Of a DNA stretch of 64,000 nucleotides, positions 17,797-26,295 are shown one piece after another. Within the stretch, counting starts at the first letter, position 1, and each line of letters starts with the position of its first letter. The stretch is from Lysinibacillus fusiformis (GTDB taxonomy: Bacteria > Bacillota > Bacilli > Bacillales_A > Planococcaceae), in the NCBI RefSeq assembly GCF_003049525.1, contig NZ_PYWL01000001.1, positions 806,001-870,000 on the forward strand. The letters are read 5' to 3'. The position numbers and the translations under genes are program-made. The notes beneath the pieces are model-generated. The model saw nothing but the letters and a program-made list of their open reading frames with translations, had not been told where the DNA came from and did not search any database.

Positions 17797-18474
17797 CTAT
17801 GCTAAACACCAATCAATTGGTTGTTTACCCCATTCTACTAATTGTTGATTAATCTTTGAATAAGGTTTACTCCCAAAGAATCCTCGATAAGCACTTAATG
17901 GGCTAGGATGTGGTGCTTCTAATATGACATGTGGCGTGTCATATTTGCGTATCAACTGTTTTTTTCGTTGCGCAGGCTTACCCCACAGTACAAAAATAAG
18001 TGGTTCCTCTCTTGCAGCTAGCTTATCGATAACCGCATCAGTGAACTGCTCCCAACCTTGATCTTTATGGGAATTTGCCTGTCCAGCTCGCACGGTAAGA
18101 ACTGTGTTCAAAAGCATAACACCTTGTTCTGCCCACTTCGTCAAAGTTCCATCTTTAGGAATTGAACAGCCGAGATCATCTTGTAGCTCTTGTAGCATAT
18201 TTCGTAAGCTAGGTGGATGGGGAATACCTGGCTTGACAGAAAAGCTTAACCCATGCGCTTGATTAGGGCCATGATATGGGTCTTGTCCTAAAATAATGAC
18301 CTTCACATGTTGATATGCTGTTGTATAAAATGCATTCATTACATCCTGCATAGGAGGATAAATAGTGTGCGTTGAATATTCATTAGCAATAAATTGACGT
18401 AATGTGTGATAGTATGGTTTTTCTAACTCTGCTGCAAGTATTTCTTGCCAATCATTCGGGAATACTTGTTTCAT
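17797..18474 (-). CDS. ung: Uracil-DNA glycosylase family 1
   Basis: This 225-residue repair enzyme excises uracil from DNA. The active-site motif [16 protein letters not shown] begins at 63 with catalytic Asp65; the leucine/minor-groove loop is [13 protein letters not shown] near the C-terminus. The length is standard for bacterial Ung. The ATG has an AAAGGACG site. It lies upstream of the four-cysteine gene and ywdI and divergent from pdxK. Confidence 0.95.
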   Translation of the reverse strand: MKQVFPNDWQEILAAELEKPYYHTLRQFIANEYSTHTIYPPMQDVMNAFYTTAYQHVKVIILGQDPYHGPNQAHGLSFSVKPGIPHPPSLRNMLQELQDDLGCSIPKDGTLTKWAEQGVMLLNTVLTVRAGQANSHKDQGWEQFTDAVIDKLAAREEPLIFVLWGKPAQRKKQLIRKYDTPHVILEAPHPSPLSAYRGFFGSKPYSKINQQLVEWGKQPIDWCLA

Positions 18475-18648
18475 CGTCCTTTAAGCCCCTTTCTTTTCTT
18501 ACAACGGTACAAAAAATCATCCATGAATTCAAGTCTCAGCACAAACTGACCATATAAAAATATCAAATTCTGACTATTTTTATAGAATCAGAATAAGACT
18601 ATACTAAATGGTAATTTTAACACTCTTAACAATAAAGGAGATCTTTTC

Positions 18649-19479
18649 ATGACTCTAAAAAAAACATTAACAATTGCTGGTTCTGATACATCCGGCGGCG
18701 CAGGTATGCAGGCCGATCTTAAAACATTTCAAGAGCACGGTACATACGGTATGGTGGCTTTAACAGTTGTCGTAACAATGGACCCAAATGGTTGGACACA
18801 TAATGTCACACCATTACCAACTGAACTTCTACAAAAACAAATTGATACTGCCCTTTCAACAGGAATTGATGCTATTAAAACAGGCATGCTATCTACGGAA
18901 GAGATTATTCGTCTTGCTGGAGAGGCTATTGCAAAATCAGGGACGACAAACGTTGTCATTGATCCTGTGATGGTTTGTAAAGGGGACGATGAAGTCCTAA
19001 ACCCTGGCAACACAGATGCTATGATACAACATCTTCTACCATTAGCAGCAGTCACAACACCTAATCTTTTTGAAGCTGGCCAATTGGCTGGGACAGGTAC
19101 GCCCAAAACGATTGATGAGATGAAAACAGCCGCACGAAAAATCCACGAGCTTGGGGCTAAGGCTGTAGTCATTAAAGGTGGAAAAGCATTAGCTACAGAA
19201 AAAGCAACAGACCTATTCTTCGATGGAGAAGCATTTTACTTATTAGAATCCGAAAAAGTTGCTTCCACTAATAATCACGGTGCAGGCTGCACTTTTGCAG
19301 CTTCTATTACTGCAAATCTCGCAAATGGATTGTCTGTTATGGATTCTGTTATTGAAGCAAAAGAGTTTGTATCCGCAGCCATTGCACATGGTTGGGCTCT
19401 TAACGACTATGTTGGTCCCGTCATGCATGGAGCAAAGTCCCGCTTTGGTGCTCCACAAATAACAGTCACTGAAATTTAA
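18649..19479 (+). CDS. pdxK: Pyridoxine/hydroxymethylpyrimidine kinase of the ThiD family
   Basis: This 276-residue ribokinase-fold enzyme phosphorylates pyridoxine-type B6 vitamers or HMP. It shows TIAGSDTSGGAGMQADLK at the start, VVIDPVM near 105 and NNHGAGCTFAASITANL near the end, holding the anion hole and catalytic Cys region. Context (ywd cluster) and sequence fit B. subtilis PdxK (YwdB), a ThiD paralogue with pyridoxine kinase activity; a ThiD role cannot be excluded. The ATG follows AAAGGAG. Confidence 0.88.
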   Translation: MTLKKTLTIAGSDTSGGAGMQADLKTFQEHGTYGMVALTVVVTMDPNGWTHNVTPLPTELLQKQIDTALSTGIDAIKTGMLSTEEIIRLAGEAIAKSGTTNVVIDPVMVCKGDDEVLNPGNTDAMIQHLLPLAAVTTPNLFEAGQLAGTGTPKTIDEMKTAARKIHELGAKAVVIKGGKALATEKATDLFFDGEAFYLLESEKVASTNNHGAGCTFAASITANLANGLSVMDSVIEAKEFVSAAIAHGWALNDYVGPVMHGAKSRFGAPQITVTEI

Positions 19480-19486
19480 CATTGAA

Positions 19487-19523
19487 AGGGATGTCTCTAA
19501 GATTATGAAGACATCCCTCTTTT
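19487..19523 (+). terminator. Terminator of pdxK
   Basis: A ten-bp stem (19487-19496 with 19509-19518) followed by CTTTT. Confidence 0.82.
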
Positions 19524-19816
19524 ACATATCCTCCAATGGATCAGTCATGAAAATAAGTTTGCCTAGAGCCACTCCCTATTTCTGCACAAAGGGGTCAATG
19601 AAGGTTTCTTGTTTTCATTACATGCTACGAAGGTTACTATCGTAGTCACCTCAATCATGTTCACATCCATGCTCCCTAAAATGATTCTAATACCTAAATA
19701 TTACAAACAAATAATGCGTTAATTTCTAGAAATCCCGCTGAATAAAGATAAAAAAATGGACAAGATACGTTAGGACTTCATCCCCCATATATTAGCTTTA
19801 GATGGGAGGGGAAAAG

Positions 19817-20098
19817 ATGAAAAAACAAAAGGCAGAGGACTTAACTGAGGAATCAGGTTTATTAGCTGGAGAAATAACCTCTTCAAAAGTAGAAGTACTA
19901 GCTTCCATTGTCTTAACACTCGGCTACTCATTGTCCACCCTCGCCACAATAATGGCACTCCAGGAGGAAGAGGAACTAGCACAAGAAAAAAAGACCAAAA
20001 ATGAAGATCAAAATCTTTATATGAGACAAATGTTTAAACAATTGCAAAGTGTCAATAATCGTTTAGAAACAATCGAAAGAAAGCTTAATCGATACTAA
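19817..20098 (+). CDS. Small single-pass coiled-coil protein
   Basis: This 93-residue protein starts at the ATG at 19817 after GGGAGGGG. It has an acidic/basic head (1-25), a hydrophobic segment (about 29-48, KVEVLASIVLTLGYSLSTLA) and a charged coiled coil (52-93) rich in Glu, Lys and Gln. No family is recognised. The layout suggests a small membrane-tethered scaffold, possibly sporulation-associated, but that is inference. A terminator follows at 20128. Confidence 0.65.
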   Translation: MKKQKAEDLTEESGLLAGEITSSKVEVLASIVLTLGYSLSTLATIMALQEEEELAQEKKTKNEDQNLYMRQMFKQLQSVNNRLETIERKLNRY

Positions 20099-20127
20099 AA
20101 AATACATAGCCTATCCATAAACTCAAT

Positions 20128-20170
20128 AAAAAACCGCGCTTCTCCGTCATAAAGAGAAACGCGGTTTTTT
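20128..20170. terminator. Terminator after the coiled-coil gene
   Basis: A near-perfect 17-bp stem with one mismatch; six A before and six T after. Confidence 0.88.
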
Positions 20171-20669
20171 ATTATACTATGATAATGAGCTTCATTCTTC
20201 TCCCTTTTACACACAGCACGATGTAAGATGCTGGAGGAACGTCATCTATTGTACCAAGATAGAATTCGTTTTCACCTAGTTTTACCATCCTTCAGCATTT
20301 AGTGCTGTCTACACACGATTTTGGAAGAAGCTATGGTTACAATATCTTTTCAGGTGTGAAACCGTATACAAAATGACACATTTTGTACATATATTTTCAC
20401 ACCCCTTATATTGATACATTACAATAATTTTTTCAAGAATATTGCTCGGAAATTCGTCATAGATTAATAGTTAATGATTCACCCTTCCATGATTTAGTAG
20501 AAGATTGCCTACTCTAGAAGGTAGTGGATGAATCTGGATAAGCCTCTGTCGGAAGACAAAGATTTTGAGTAGTCGTGGCAATGAAGCTCTTAAAAATCTT
20601 GGTGGCCTTATGTGAAGGTATAAGTTTTACAACTCATTAATTTGTACGTATGAAGCAATCAATTTCCCT
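20171..20669. other. Gene-free, highly structured 500-bp region
   Basis: No reading frame with a start signal is visible, but nested inverted repeats are: 20213-20237 with 20289-20308; 20352-20361 with 20395-20403 enclosing a second stem (TACAAAATG/CATTTTGTA); 20476-20483 with 20526-20534; and a GGAA-capped hairpin at 20543-20561. This could be a structured RNA or the decayed ends of a small transposable element. A plus-strand stretch after 20570 reads as a short peptide ending at TGA, but without a start. Confidence 0.45.
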
Positions 20670-20723
20670 TTGCTAATTTTTTTTACTATACTTAAAGGAG
20701 AAATGATCGAGAGGAGTGTTAAG

Positions 20724-21074
20724 ATGCAAGAAGTACAAGTAGAGACGTTGCAAGAATTACTAAATTCTTTCGCCAACAAAGACGTTTATATTCATCTTGA
20801 GACGACAAACGGATCTTATGCAGCACACTATGATGAAAAGTTCTTTAATGCAGGTGCCTTTATACGCAACGCAAAAATTAATTATGAACTTGCTAAAGTT
20901 GTAGACAAGACACCTCATCGTGTTGGGTTAAAATTACCTCATGGCTGGGTTTATGCGCAAGGCATTACTCATTATGAATTAGATGATTTAGGCCGTTTAT
21001 TAATGGCTGGTTTAGATTACTCTGGAAAATTGGCGATTGCACTTGAAATAAGTGAAGCGCCATTTACTTACTAA
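20724..21074 (+). CDS. yojF: YojF family protein (DUF1806)
   Basis: This 116-residue protein equals B. subtilis YojF in length and sits directly upstream of the bacillithiol deacetylase gene, as there. The ATG at 20724 has a GAGGAGTG site; the frame extends upstream only through an A+T-rich non-coding tract. Visible blocks are LPHGWVYAQGITHYELD and LLMAGLDYSGKLAIALEIS. Function unknown; a link with bacillithiol metabolism is inferred from pairing. Confidence 0.85.
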   Translation: MQEVQVETLQELLNSFANKDVYIHLETTNGSYAAHYDEKFFNAGAFIRNAKINYELAKVVDKTPHRVGLKLPHGWVYAQGITHYELDDLGRLLMAGLDYSGKLAIALEISEAPFTY

Positions 21075-21087
21075 GGGGGACGACTCT

Positions 21088-21777
21088 TTGAATTTACAAC
21101 CACAACGTCATATTTTAATTGTGTACCCTCACCCAGATGATGAGGCTTTTTCAGTAGCTGGCACGACTGCCTACTATACAAAAAAAATGAATACACCTGT
21201 TACATATGCCTGCTTAACATTAGGTGAAATGGGCCGTAATTTAGGTAATCCCCCGTTTGCTACACGCGAATCGTTACCAGAAATACGTCGTAAAGAATTA
21301 ATTGCAGCCGCAGAAGCAATGGGTATTCAAGATTTACGTATGATGGGTCTTCGTGATAAAACAATCGAATTTGAAGACGATGAGAAGATGGTAAAGCTGG
21401 TAGAAGGTTTAATTGAAGAGCTAATGCCTTCATTAATTATTACGTTCTTACCTGGTTTTGCGGTACATCCAGACCATGAAGCAACCGCGCGTGCTGTCGT
21501 TGAGGCTGTACGTCGTATGCCTAAGGCTGCACGTCCGCAAGTATTTGGCTGTGCCTTCGCAAACGATACTATTGAAAAAAATGGTGAGCCTCATGTGGTC
21601 TATGATATTCGCGAAATGCGAATGGATAAATTACAAGCATTACAGGCACACGCATCACAAACTGGTTGGATGATGCAAGAAACAGAAAAACGCATTGATG
21701 ATGGAGAACCGATGAGCGAAAGCTGGCTAAATGTTGAAAGATTCTACATTGTTGATCCTGATAAATATGTAAAATAA
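21088..21777 (+). CDS. bshB2: Bacillithiol biosynthesis deacetylase BshB2
   Basis: This 229-residue LmbE/PIG-L family zinc enzyme deacetylates GlcNAc-malate to GlcN-malate in bacillithiol synthesis. Zinc motifs are HPDDE at 15-19 and HPDHEATARAV later. Translation most likely starts at TTG 21088, which has an AAGGGGGA site seven bases upstream; the frame open to 21052 overlaps yojF and has no signal. It is the YojG orthologue by pairing with yojF. Confidence 0.9.
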   Translation: MNLQPQRHILIVYPHPDDEAFSVAGTTAYYTKKMNTPVTYACLTLGEMGRNLGNPPFATRESLPEIRRKELIAAAEAMGIQDLRMMGLRDKTIEFEDDEKMVKLVEGLIEELMPSLIITFLPGFAVHPDHEATARAVVEAVRRMPKAARPQVFGCAFANDTIEKNGEPHVVYDIREMRMDKLQALQAHASQTGWMMQETEKRIDDGEPMSESWLNVERFYIVDPDKYVK

Positions 21778-21782
21778 ATAAA

Positions 21783-21817
21783 AGGTTCTGTCCTCTCATG
21801 ATTGGAGAACAGAGCCT
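21783..21817. terminator. Terminator between bshB2 and terC
   Basis: A nine-bp core stem AGGTTCTGT/ACAGAGCCT followed by CTTTT, between convergent genes. Confidence 0.75.
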
Positions 21818-21824
21818 CTTTTAA

Positions 21825-22568
21825 TTAGGTAGATTTTACTTTATTTAGTTTATGCACGATAAACGTGATCGAAAAGGCAATCAATAAAAACAGGAAGAAA
21901 AAATAATGAGGTATATGAATATGAACAACACTTACTAACATTTTTAACCCTATAACCCCAATAATGATGAAAGCAGTCGCTTCTAGCTCAGGAATTTTTT
22001 CGATCATAATTAAAAATACACCCGCTATTGTCCTCATCATTAGGATTCCTAACATACCTCCAATTAGAAGCACCCATACTTGATCTGAAATAGCAAAGGC
22101 GGCAAATATTGAATCAATGGAAAAAGCAATATCCATCAGCTCTACGGAAATAACCGTTGCCCAAAAGGTCCCAAAGAAACGAACCATCAATCCTGATTTT
22201 TTTACCACCTTCACACTATCCTCATTTCCAAGTTGAAGGAAATGAGCGATACAGAGCCATCCTAAATACAACGCACCTAACACTTTAATAAACCAAAACT
22301 CTACAAGATAAACTCCTATTCCAATAAATAAAAATCTGAAAAAATAAGCTCCTAGCATCCCATACATTAAAGCTCGTTTTCGTTGCTTATCTGGCAAATG
22401 TTTGACAAGTACTGCTAATACAAGTGCATTATCTGCTGACAACAATCCTTCTATAATAATTAATGAAAATATTAGTCCCCAGGATACAGGATCCACTAAT
22501 ACTTCCTGCCACATTGCCCAATCGAAAAACTGGCTATATGTAGATAGAATTCCTTGAATGATTTCCAC
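21825..22568 (-). CDS. TerC family membrane protein (MeeF/MeeY-like manganese exporter)
   Basis: This 247-residue integral membrane protein has about seven helices. The TerC signatures are visible as IIEGLLSADNALVLAVL near the N-terminus and ELMDIAFSIDSIFAAFA in the middle; the acidic residues in them are the metal-binding candidates. B. subtilis homologues YceF and YkoY export Mn2+ to metallate secreted enzymes. Translation begins at GTG 22568 after GGGAGGG. I looked upstream for the yybP-ykoY manganese riboswitch that precedes ykoY and did not find it. Confidence 0.85.
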   Translation of the reverse strand: MEIIQGILSTYSQFFDWAMWQEVLVDPVSWGLIFSLIIIEGLLSADNALVLAVLVKHLPDKQRKRALMYGMLGAYFFRFLFIGIGVYLVEFWFIKVLGALYLGWLCIAHFLQLGNEDSVKVVKKSGLMVRFFGTFWATVISVELMDIAFSIDSIFAAFAISDQVWVLLIGGMLGILMMRTIAGVFLIMIEKIPELEATAFIIIGVIGLKMLVSVVHIHIPHYFFFLFLLIAFSITFIVHKLNKVKST

Positions 22569-22916
22569 TGCTTACCCTCCCACTTGTCCTAAGCTAATCT
22601 AGTATATGCTTGACCCATTTTGATATGAAAGTTGTATTTTTTTGATCAATCGTGCCTCCGTATAATCGCGTCTAGACCTCTAAAAAAACGATTTCCTTTA
22701 CACCTAATTCGGTAGAGGAAATGGTCCATAAAAGTCGGACTTACCTATGTTTACCGCTTCATTTTCCATACAAAAAGTAAGGTAAATAAAGATAAAACGC
22801 TTACATTATAAAATAGACACGGAAAATTTAGAATTTACTAAAAATTAAGTCCAAAAAGCACAAAAAGTATGCTATCATAGGTAAATGTTTTAAACGTAAA
22901 ACGGAGGATGAATACT
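22569..22916. promoter_or_regulatory. Divergent control region terC / ilvA
   Basis: The region holds the promoters of two divergent genes and no reading frame. A terminator-like hairpin reads toward terC at 22676-22721. A dyad-like AAAATTTAGAATTT near 22823 resembles a degenerate CodY box, but the match is poor. Confidence 0.4.
22676..22721 (-). terminator. Terminator-like hairpin in the terC leader
   Basis: An 11-bp stem with one G-T pair (ATTTCCTCTAC/GTAAAGGAAAT on the minus strand) followed by CG and seven T, about 110 bases upstream of the terC start. No gene lies upstream on that strand. Confidence 0.55.
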
Positions 22917-24179
22917 ATGGAAGTTGCTGATACTAGAACCGTGCAAGTGGAGAATGTCCTCATTGCACACCATTTTTTAAAAGACGTAGTTGTGCATACA
23001 CCTCTACAAAGAAACGACTATTTATCAGAAAAATATGGCGCAAATATTTATTTTAAACGTGAGGATTTACAACATGTACGCTCATTCAAGCTTCGTGGCG
23101 CCTATTATAAAATCAAAAAAATCGAGGATGAAGCGCGCAATGTTGGCGTTGTTTGTGCCAGCGCAGGCAACCACGCACAAGGTGTAGCTTATGCCTGTGC
23201 CCAATTAAAAATCCAAGCTAGCATTTTTATGCCTCAAACTACACCGAAGCAAAAAATAGACCAAGTGCGTATGTTTGGTCGTGAGTATGTGGAGATTATT
23301 TTAGCGGGTGACACGTTCGATGACTCTGCTGAAAGTGCACTAAGTTTCTGTGAAGAACAAGGGAAAATCTTCATTCACCCATTTGATGATTTCGATGTTA
23401 TTGCTGGGCAAGGAACTGTGGCGGTAGAAATCATGAATGATATGGAAGAGCCAATCGACTACGTATTTGGCAGTATCGGTGGTGGTGGCTTAATGTCTGG
23501 TGTTTCTGCCTATATTAAAAACCTTTCCCCATCTAGCAAAATTATTGGTGTAGAGCCTGCAGGTGCTGGCAGTATGAAGGCTGCTTTTGCTGAAGGTGGC
23601 ACAGTTGCTCTTGATTGGATTGACAAATTCGTCGATGGAGCTGCCGTAAAGTGTGTCGGTCATCATACTTATGATGTTTGTCGCCGTTATTTAGACGACA
23701 TTATTCTTGTACCTGAGGGAAAAGTATGTACAACCATTTTAGATTTGTACAATAAACATGCGATTATTGCTGAGCCTGCTGGTGCATTGTCAGTTGCAGC
23801 TCTTGATTTTTATAAAGAAGAAATCAAAGGAAAGTCTGTTGTCGTTATCATCAGTGGTGGGAATAACGATATTGGACGTATGCAGGAAATTAAAGAAAAG
23901 TCTCTTATTCATGAAGGCTTACTTTACTACTTCATTGTCAGCTTCCCCCAACGGGCAGGTGCTCTTCGTCAATTCCTAACTAGCGTACTAGGACCTAATG
24001 ATGATATTACAACCTTTGAATATACTAAGAAAAACAATAAAGAAAGCGGTCCTGCTCTAGTCGGCATCGAGCTTGGTGATCGATCAGATTACGAGGGGTT
24101 ACTAGCGAGAATGAACGAATTTGGCTTCAAATACAAAGAAGTTAACAATGATATTCAGCTATTTGGCCTACTCGTGTAA
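22917..24179 (+). CDS. ilvA: Threonine dehydratase, biosynthetic
   Basis: This 420-residue PLP enzyme converts threonine to 2-oxobutanoate, the first step to isoleucine. The PLP lysine is Lys58 in SFKLRGA; the phosphate-binding loop GSIGGGGLMSG is near 185. A C-terminal ACT-like regulatory domain follows (about 335-420, PQRAGALRQFL), as in the shorter Bacillus-type IlvA. ATG 22917 is nine bases from GGAGG, whereas ATG 22908 directly touches it. A terminator follows at 24187. Confidence 0.93.
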   Translation: MEVADTRTVQVENVLIAHHFLKDVVVHTPLQRNDYLSEKYGANIYFKREDLQHVRSFKLRGAYYKIKKIEDEARNVGVVCASAGNHAQGVAYACAQLKIQASIFMPQTTPKQKIDQVRMFGREYVEIILAGDTFDDSAESALSFCEEQGKIFIHPFDDFDVIAGQGTVAVEIMNDMEEPIDYVFGSIGGGGLMSGVSAYIKNLSPSSKIIGVEPAGAGSMKAAFAEGGTVALDWIDKFVDGAAVKCVGHHTYDVCRRYLDDIILVPEGKVCTTILDLYNKHAIIAEPAGALSVAALDFYKEEIKGKSVVVIISGGNNDIGRMQEIKEKSLIHEGLLYYFIVSFPQRAGALRQFLTSVLGPNDDITTFEYTKKNNKESGPALVGIELGDRSDYEGLLARMNEFGFKYKEVNNDIQLFGLLV

Positions 24180-24186
24180 ATGAAAG

Positions 24187-24215
24187 AGTCTCACTTTTAT
24201 CAAGTGAGGCTTTTT
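24187..24215 (+). terminator. Terminator of ilvA
   Basis: A ten-bp stem with one G-T pair (24187-24196 with 24202-24211) and a T-run. Confidence 0.85.
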
Positions 24216-24320
24216 CTATGTTTAAATATTTGAGAGTCACCTCAACAGCATCTTTCTCAACCATTTATATAGATGAACGGAGCGAGGGAGGCAGCTCGAC
24301 CCTCACATCATTGTAAATGA

Positions 24321-24364
24321 AAAAACTATAGGCAAACCCAAATGTCATTGAGTTTGCCTATAGT
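24321..24364 (-). terminator. Terminator of the Trp-type ABC operon
   Basis: A perfect 13-bp stem ACTATAGGCAAAC/GTTTGCCTATAGT followed by a T-run on the minus strand. Confidence 0.9.
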
Positions 24365-24398
24365 CTGACACTCATATGAATGTATGAACGATATACCT

Positions 24399-25193
24399 TT
24401 ATCCTAATAAAGCACGGTCCGAATTCATTTTCTCACCACGAATGCGTTCAAATTCAGCCATTAAATCAGGTATCGTTAATTCATGCTTACGATCTTCCCC
24501 AACTTCTAAAATAATTTGACCTTTATCCATCATAATTAGGCGATTCCCTAAATCTAAAGCTTGTTGCATATTATGTGTAACCATCAATGTCGTTAACTGA
24601 TCTTTTTCTACTAAATACTTTGTAATACGGGTGATCAATTCAGCACGTGATGGATCAAGCGCAGCCGTATGCTCATCTAACAATAATATAGATGGTTTTG
24701 TAAAAGTGGCCATTAACAGAGACAAAGCTTGACGTTCCCCTCCGGAAAGTAAGCCAACCTTTGCAGAAAGTCGGTTTTCTAAATTTAATCCAAGCATCTC
24801 TAACGATTCAATAAAAAACTCACGACGTTTTTTGTCTACACCTCTTCGCAATCCTCTACTCTTATTACGGGAATAGGCTAGTGCTAAATTCTCCTCAATC
24901 GTCATAGCAGGTGCTGTCCCCGCCATTGGATCCTGGAAAACACGACCTATAAATTGCGAGCGCTTATACTCAGGCAAATGAGTAACATTGTTACCATCAA
25001 TCGAAACCGTGCCGAAATCTGGTGTTAGGGCGCCAGAAATCATATTCATCATCGTTGATTTACCTGCCCCATTACTCCCAATAATAGTAACAAAATCACC
25101 AGGCTTTAAATGTAGGTTAATTTCTGCTAGAGCGATCTTTTCATCCGGTGTCCCTTCATTGAACACCTTATTTATACCGTGTAATTTAAGCAA
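24399..25193 (-). CDS. ABC transporter ATPase (TrpZ-like)
   Basis: This 264-residue ATPase energises the importer encoded by the next two genes. Walker A GSNGAGKST is at 39-47, the signature is LSGGERQALSLLMA, and Walker B is SILLLDEHTAALDP. The class belongs with ABC systems that use a PF04392-type binding protein. Initiation appears to be at TTG 25193 with GGAGG eight bases upstream; it overlaps the permease gene by eight bases, so translation is coupled. Confidence 0.88.
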   Translation of the reverse strand: MLKLHGINKVFNEGTPDEKIALAEINLHLKPGDFVTIIGSNGAGKSTMMNMISGALTPDFGTVSIDGNNVTHLPEYKRSQFIGRVFQDPMAGTAPAMTIEENLALAYSRNKSRGLRRGVDKKRREFFIESLEMLGLNLENRLSAKVGLLSGGERQALSLLMATFTKPSILLLDEHTAALDPSRAELITRITKYLVEKDQLTTLMVTHNMQQALDLGNRLIMMDKGQIILEVGEDRKHELTIPDLMAEFERIRGEKMNSDRALLG

Positions 25194-26214
25194 GACCTTT
25201 TCCTCCTTGCTCTACTTGTTTGATTTGCGTAAGTTCAGCAGCCCGTTTAGCCTTACGTTTACGTTCCTTACGTTTGTTAATAAATTGAGGCAAGATCAAC
25301 GCCAAAATGACAATGATAGCTGTAATTAATTTCATATCTCCTGAATCCAGGAAGTCTACACGTAAAGCTAAAGCTAAAATAATACGATAAATAATAGCTC
25401 CAGCGATGACTGCAAAAGTGGTACGAATAATGGTCTTTGTACCAAAAATAGCTTCCCCGATAATGACAGATGCAAGCCCGATCACAATCATACCAATTCC
25501 CATACTTACATCAGCAAACTTCGAATATTGTGCGATTAAAGCTCCAGAAAATGCGACAAGTGCGTTGGAAAGTCCTAGCCCTAAAATAATGAGTGTATCT
25601 GTATTGGCTGAGAAGCTGCGAATCATTCGTTTATTATCACCAGTAGCCCGAATAGCAAGCCCAACCTCTGTTTTTAAGAACCAATCTGCCACTAATTTTA
25701 TTAAAATTGTAATAATTACAATGACAATTAGTACACTCCAAGTACCTGGTACTTGCTGAATCCCCATACCTTTTAATAGGCTGTTGAGAGCATCATCTAT
25801 CCCTAAATTACTCCAAAACGCTTGAAACTTTGAAAATATCGTTTCAGAGTTTAGTAATGGAATATTTGGACGACCTATCGTATTTTCTGCAGTTAACCCC
25901 ATGATCCGTAGGTTAATCGAATATAAGGCAATCATCATTAAAATCCCTGATAATAGTGGGTTTATCTTCCCTTTTGTGTGAAGGATTCCTGTCATACATC
26001 CAGCAATAAATCCAGCAACAATTGCCACTAAAGTCGCTAAGATTGGGTGGTAGCCAAGCAAAACCATCGTTGCTGCTGTCGCCGCCCCTGTTACAAAGCT
26101 TCCATCAACCGTTAAATCCGGAAAATCTAACACCCGAAATGTTAAATACACACCAAGTGCCATAATTGCATAGATGATTCCTTGCTCCACTGCGCCAAAT
26201 AATGCTAAAAACAT
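25186..26214 (-). CDS. ABC transporter permease (TrpY-like)
   Basis: This 342-residue integral membrane permease of the branched-chain permease superfamily has about eight to nine helices and a basic C-terminal tail (KRKERKRKAKRAAE). Conserved stretches include YLTFRVLDFPDLTVDGSFV and GLALRATGD-like GLAIRATGDNKRMIRS. The ATG follows AGGAG. It sits between the binding-protein and ATPase genes, in the TrpXYZ order. Confidence 0.87.
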   Translation of the reverse strand: MFLALFGAVEQGIIYAIMALGVYLTFRVLDFPDLTVDGSFVTGAATAATMVLLGYHPILATLVAIVAGFIAGCMTGILHTKGKINPLLSGILMMIALYSINLRIMGLTAENTIGRPNIPLLNSETIFSKFQAFWSNLGIDDALNSLLKGMGIQQVPGTWSVLIVIVIITILIKLVADWFLKTEVGLAIRATGDNKRMIRSFSANTDTLIILGLGLSNALVAFSGALIAQYSKFADVSMGIGMIVIGLASVIIGEAIFGTKTIIRTTFAVIAGAIIYRIILALALRVDFLDSGDMKLITAIIVILALILPQFINKRKERKRKAKRAAELTQIKQVEQGGKGLA

Positions 26215-26269
26215 CGTTGAATCATCTCCTAAATCTCTTTATTATTCTACTGCTGGTAAATGAAGATAA

Positions 26270-26290
26270 AGCGGGGATGGTTCCCCCGCT
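26270..26290 (-). other. Intercistronic hairpin after the binding-protein gene
   Basis: A GC-rich stem AGCGGGG/CCCCGCT with a seven-base loop and no clear T-run. Such hairpins typically protect binding-protein mRNA and lower expression of downstream transporter genes. Confidence 0.6.
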
Positions 26291-26295
26291 TCAAG

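Noticed and set aside
18729..19172. A 147-codon ORF antisense to pdxK
   Set aside because: It lies wholly inside a well-identified gene, has no start signal and a Ser/Thr/Val composition typical of a reverse shadow.
19770..19982. A 70-codon minus-strand ORF opposite the coiled-coil gene
   Set aside because: The plus-strand frame has GGGAGGGG before its ATG and a terminator after it; this one has neither.
22569..22916. Manganese (yybP-ykoY) riboswitch upstream of terC
   Set aside because: None of the conserved internal-loop sequence could be found on the minus strand.
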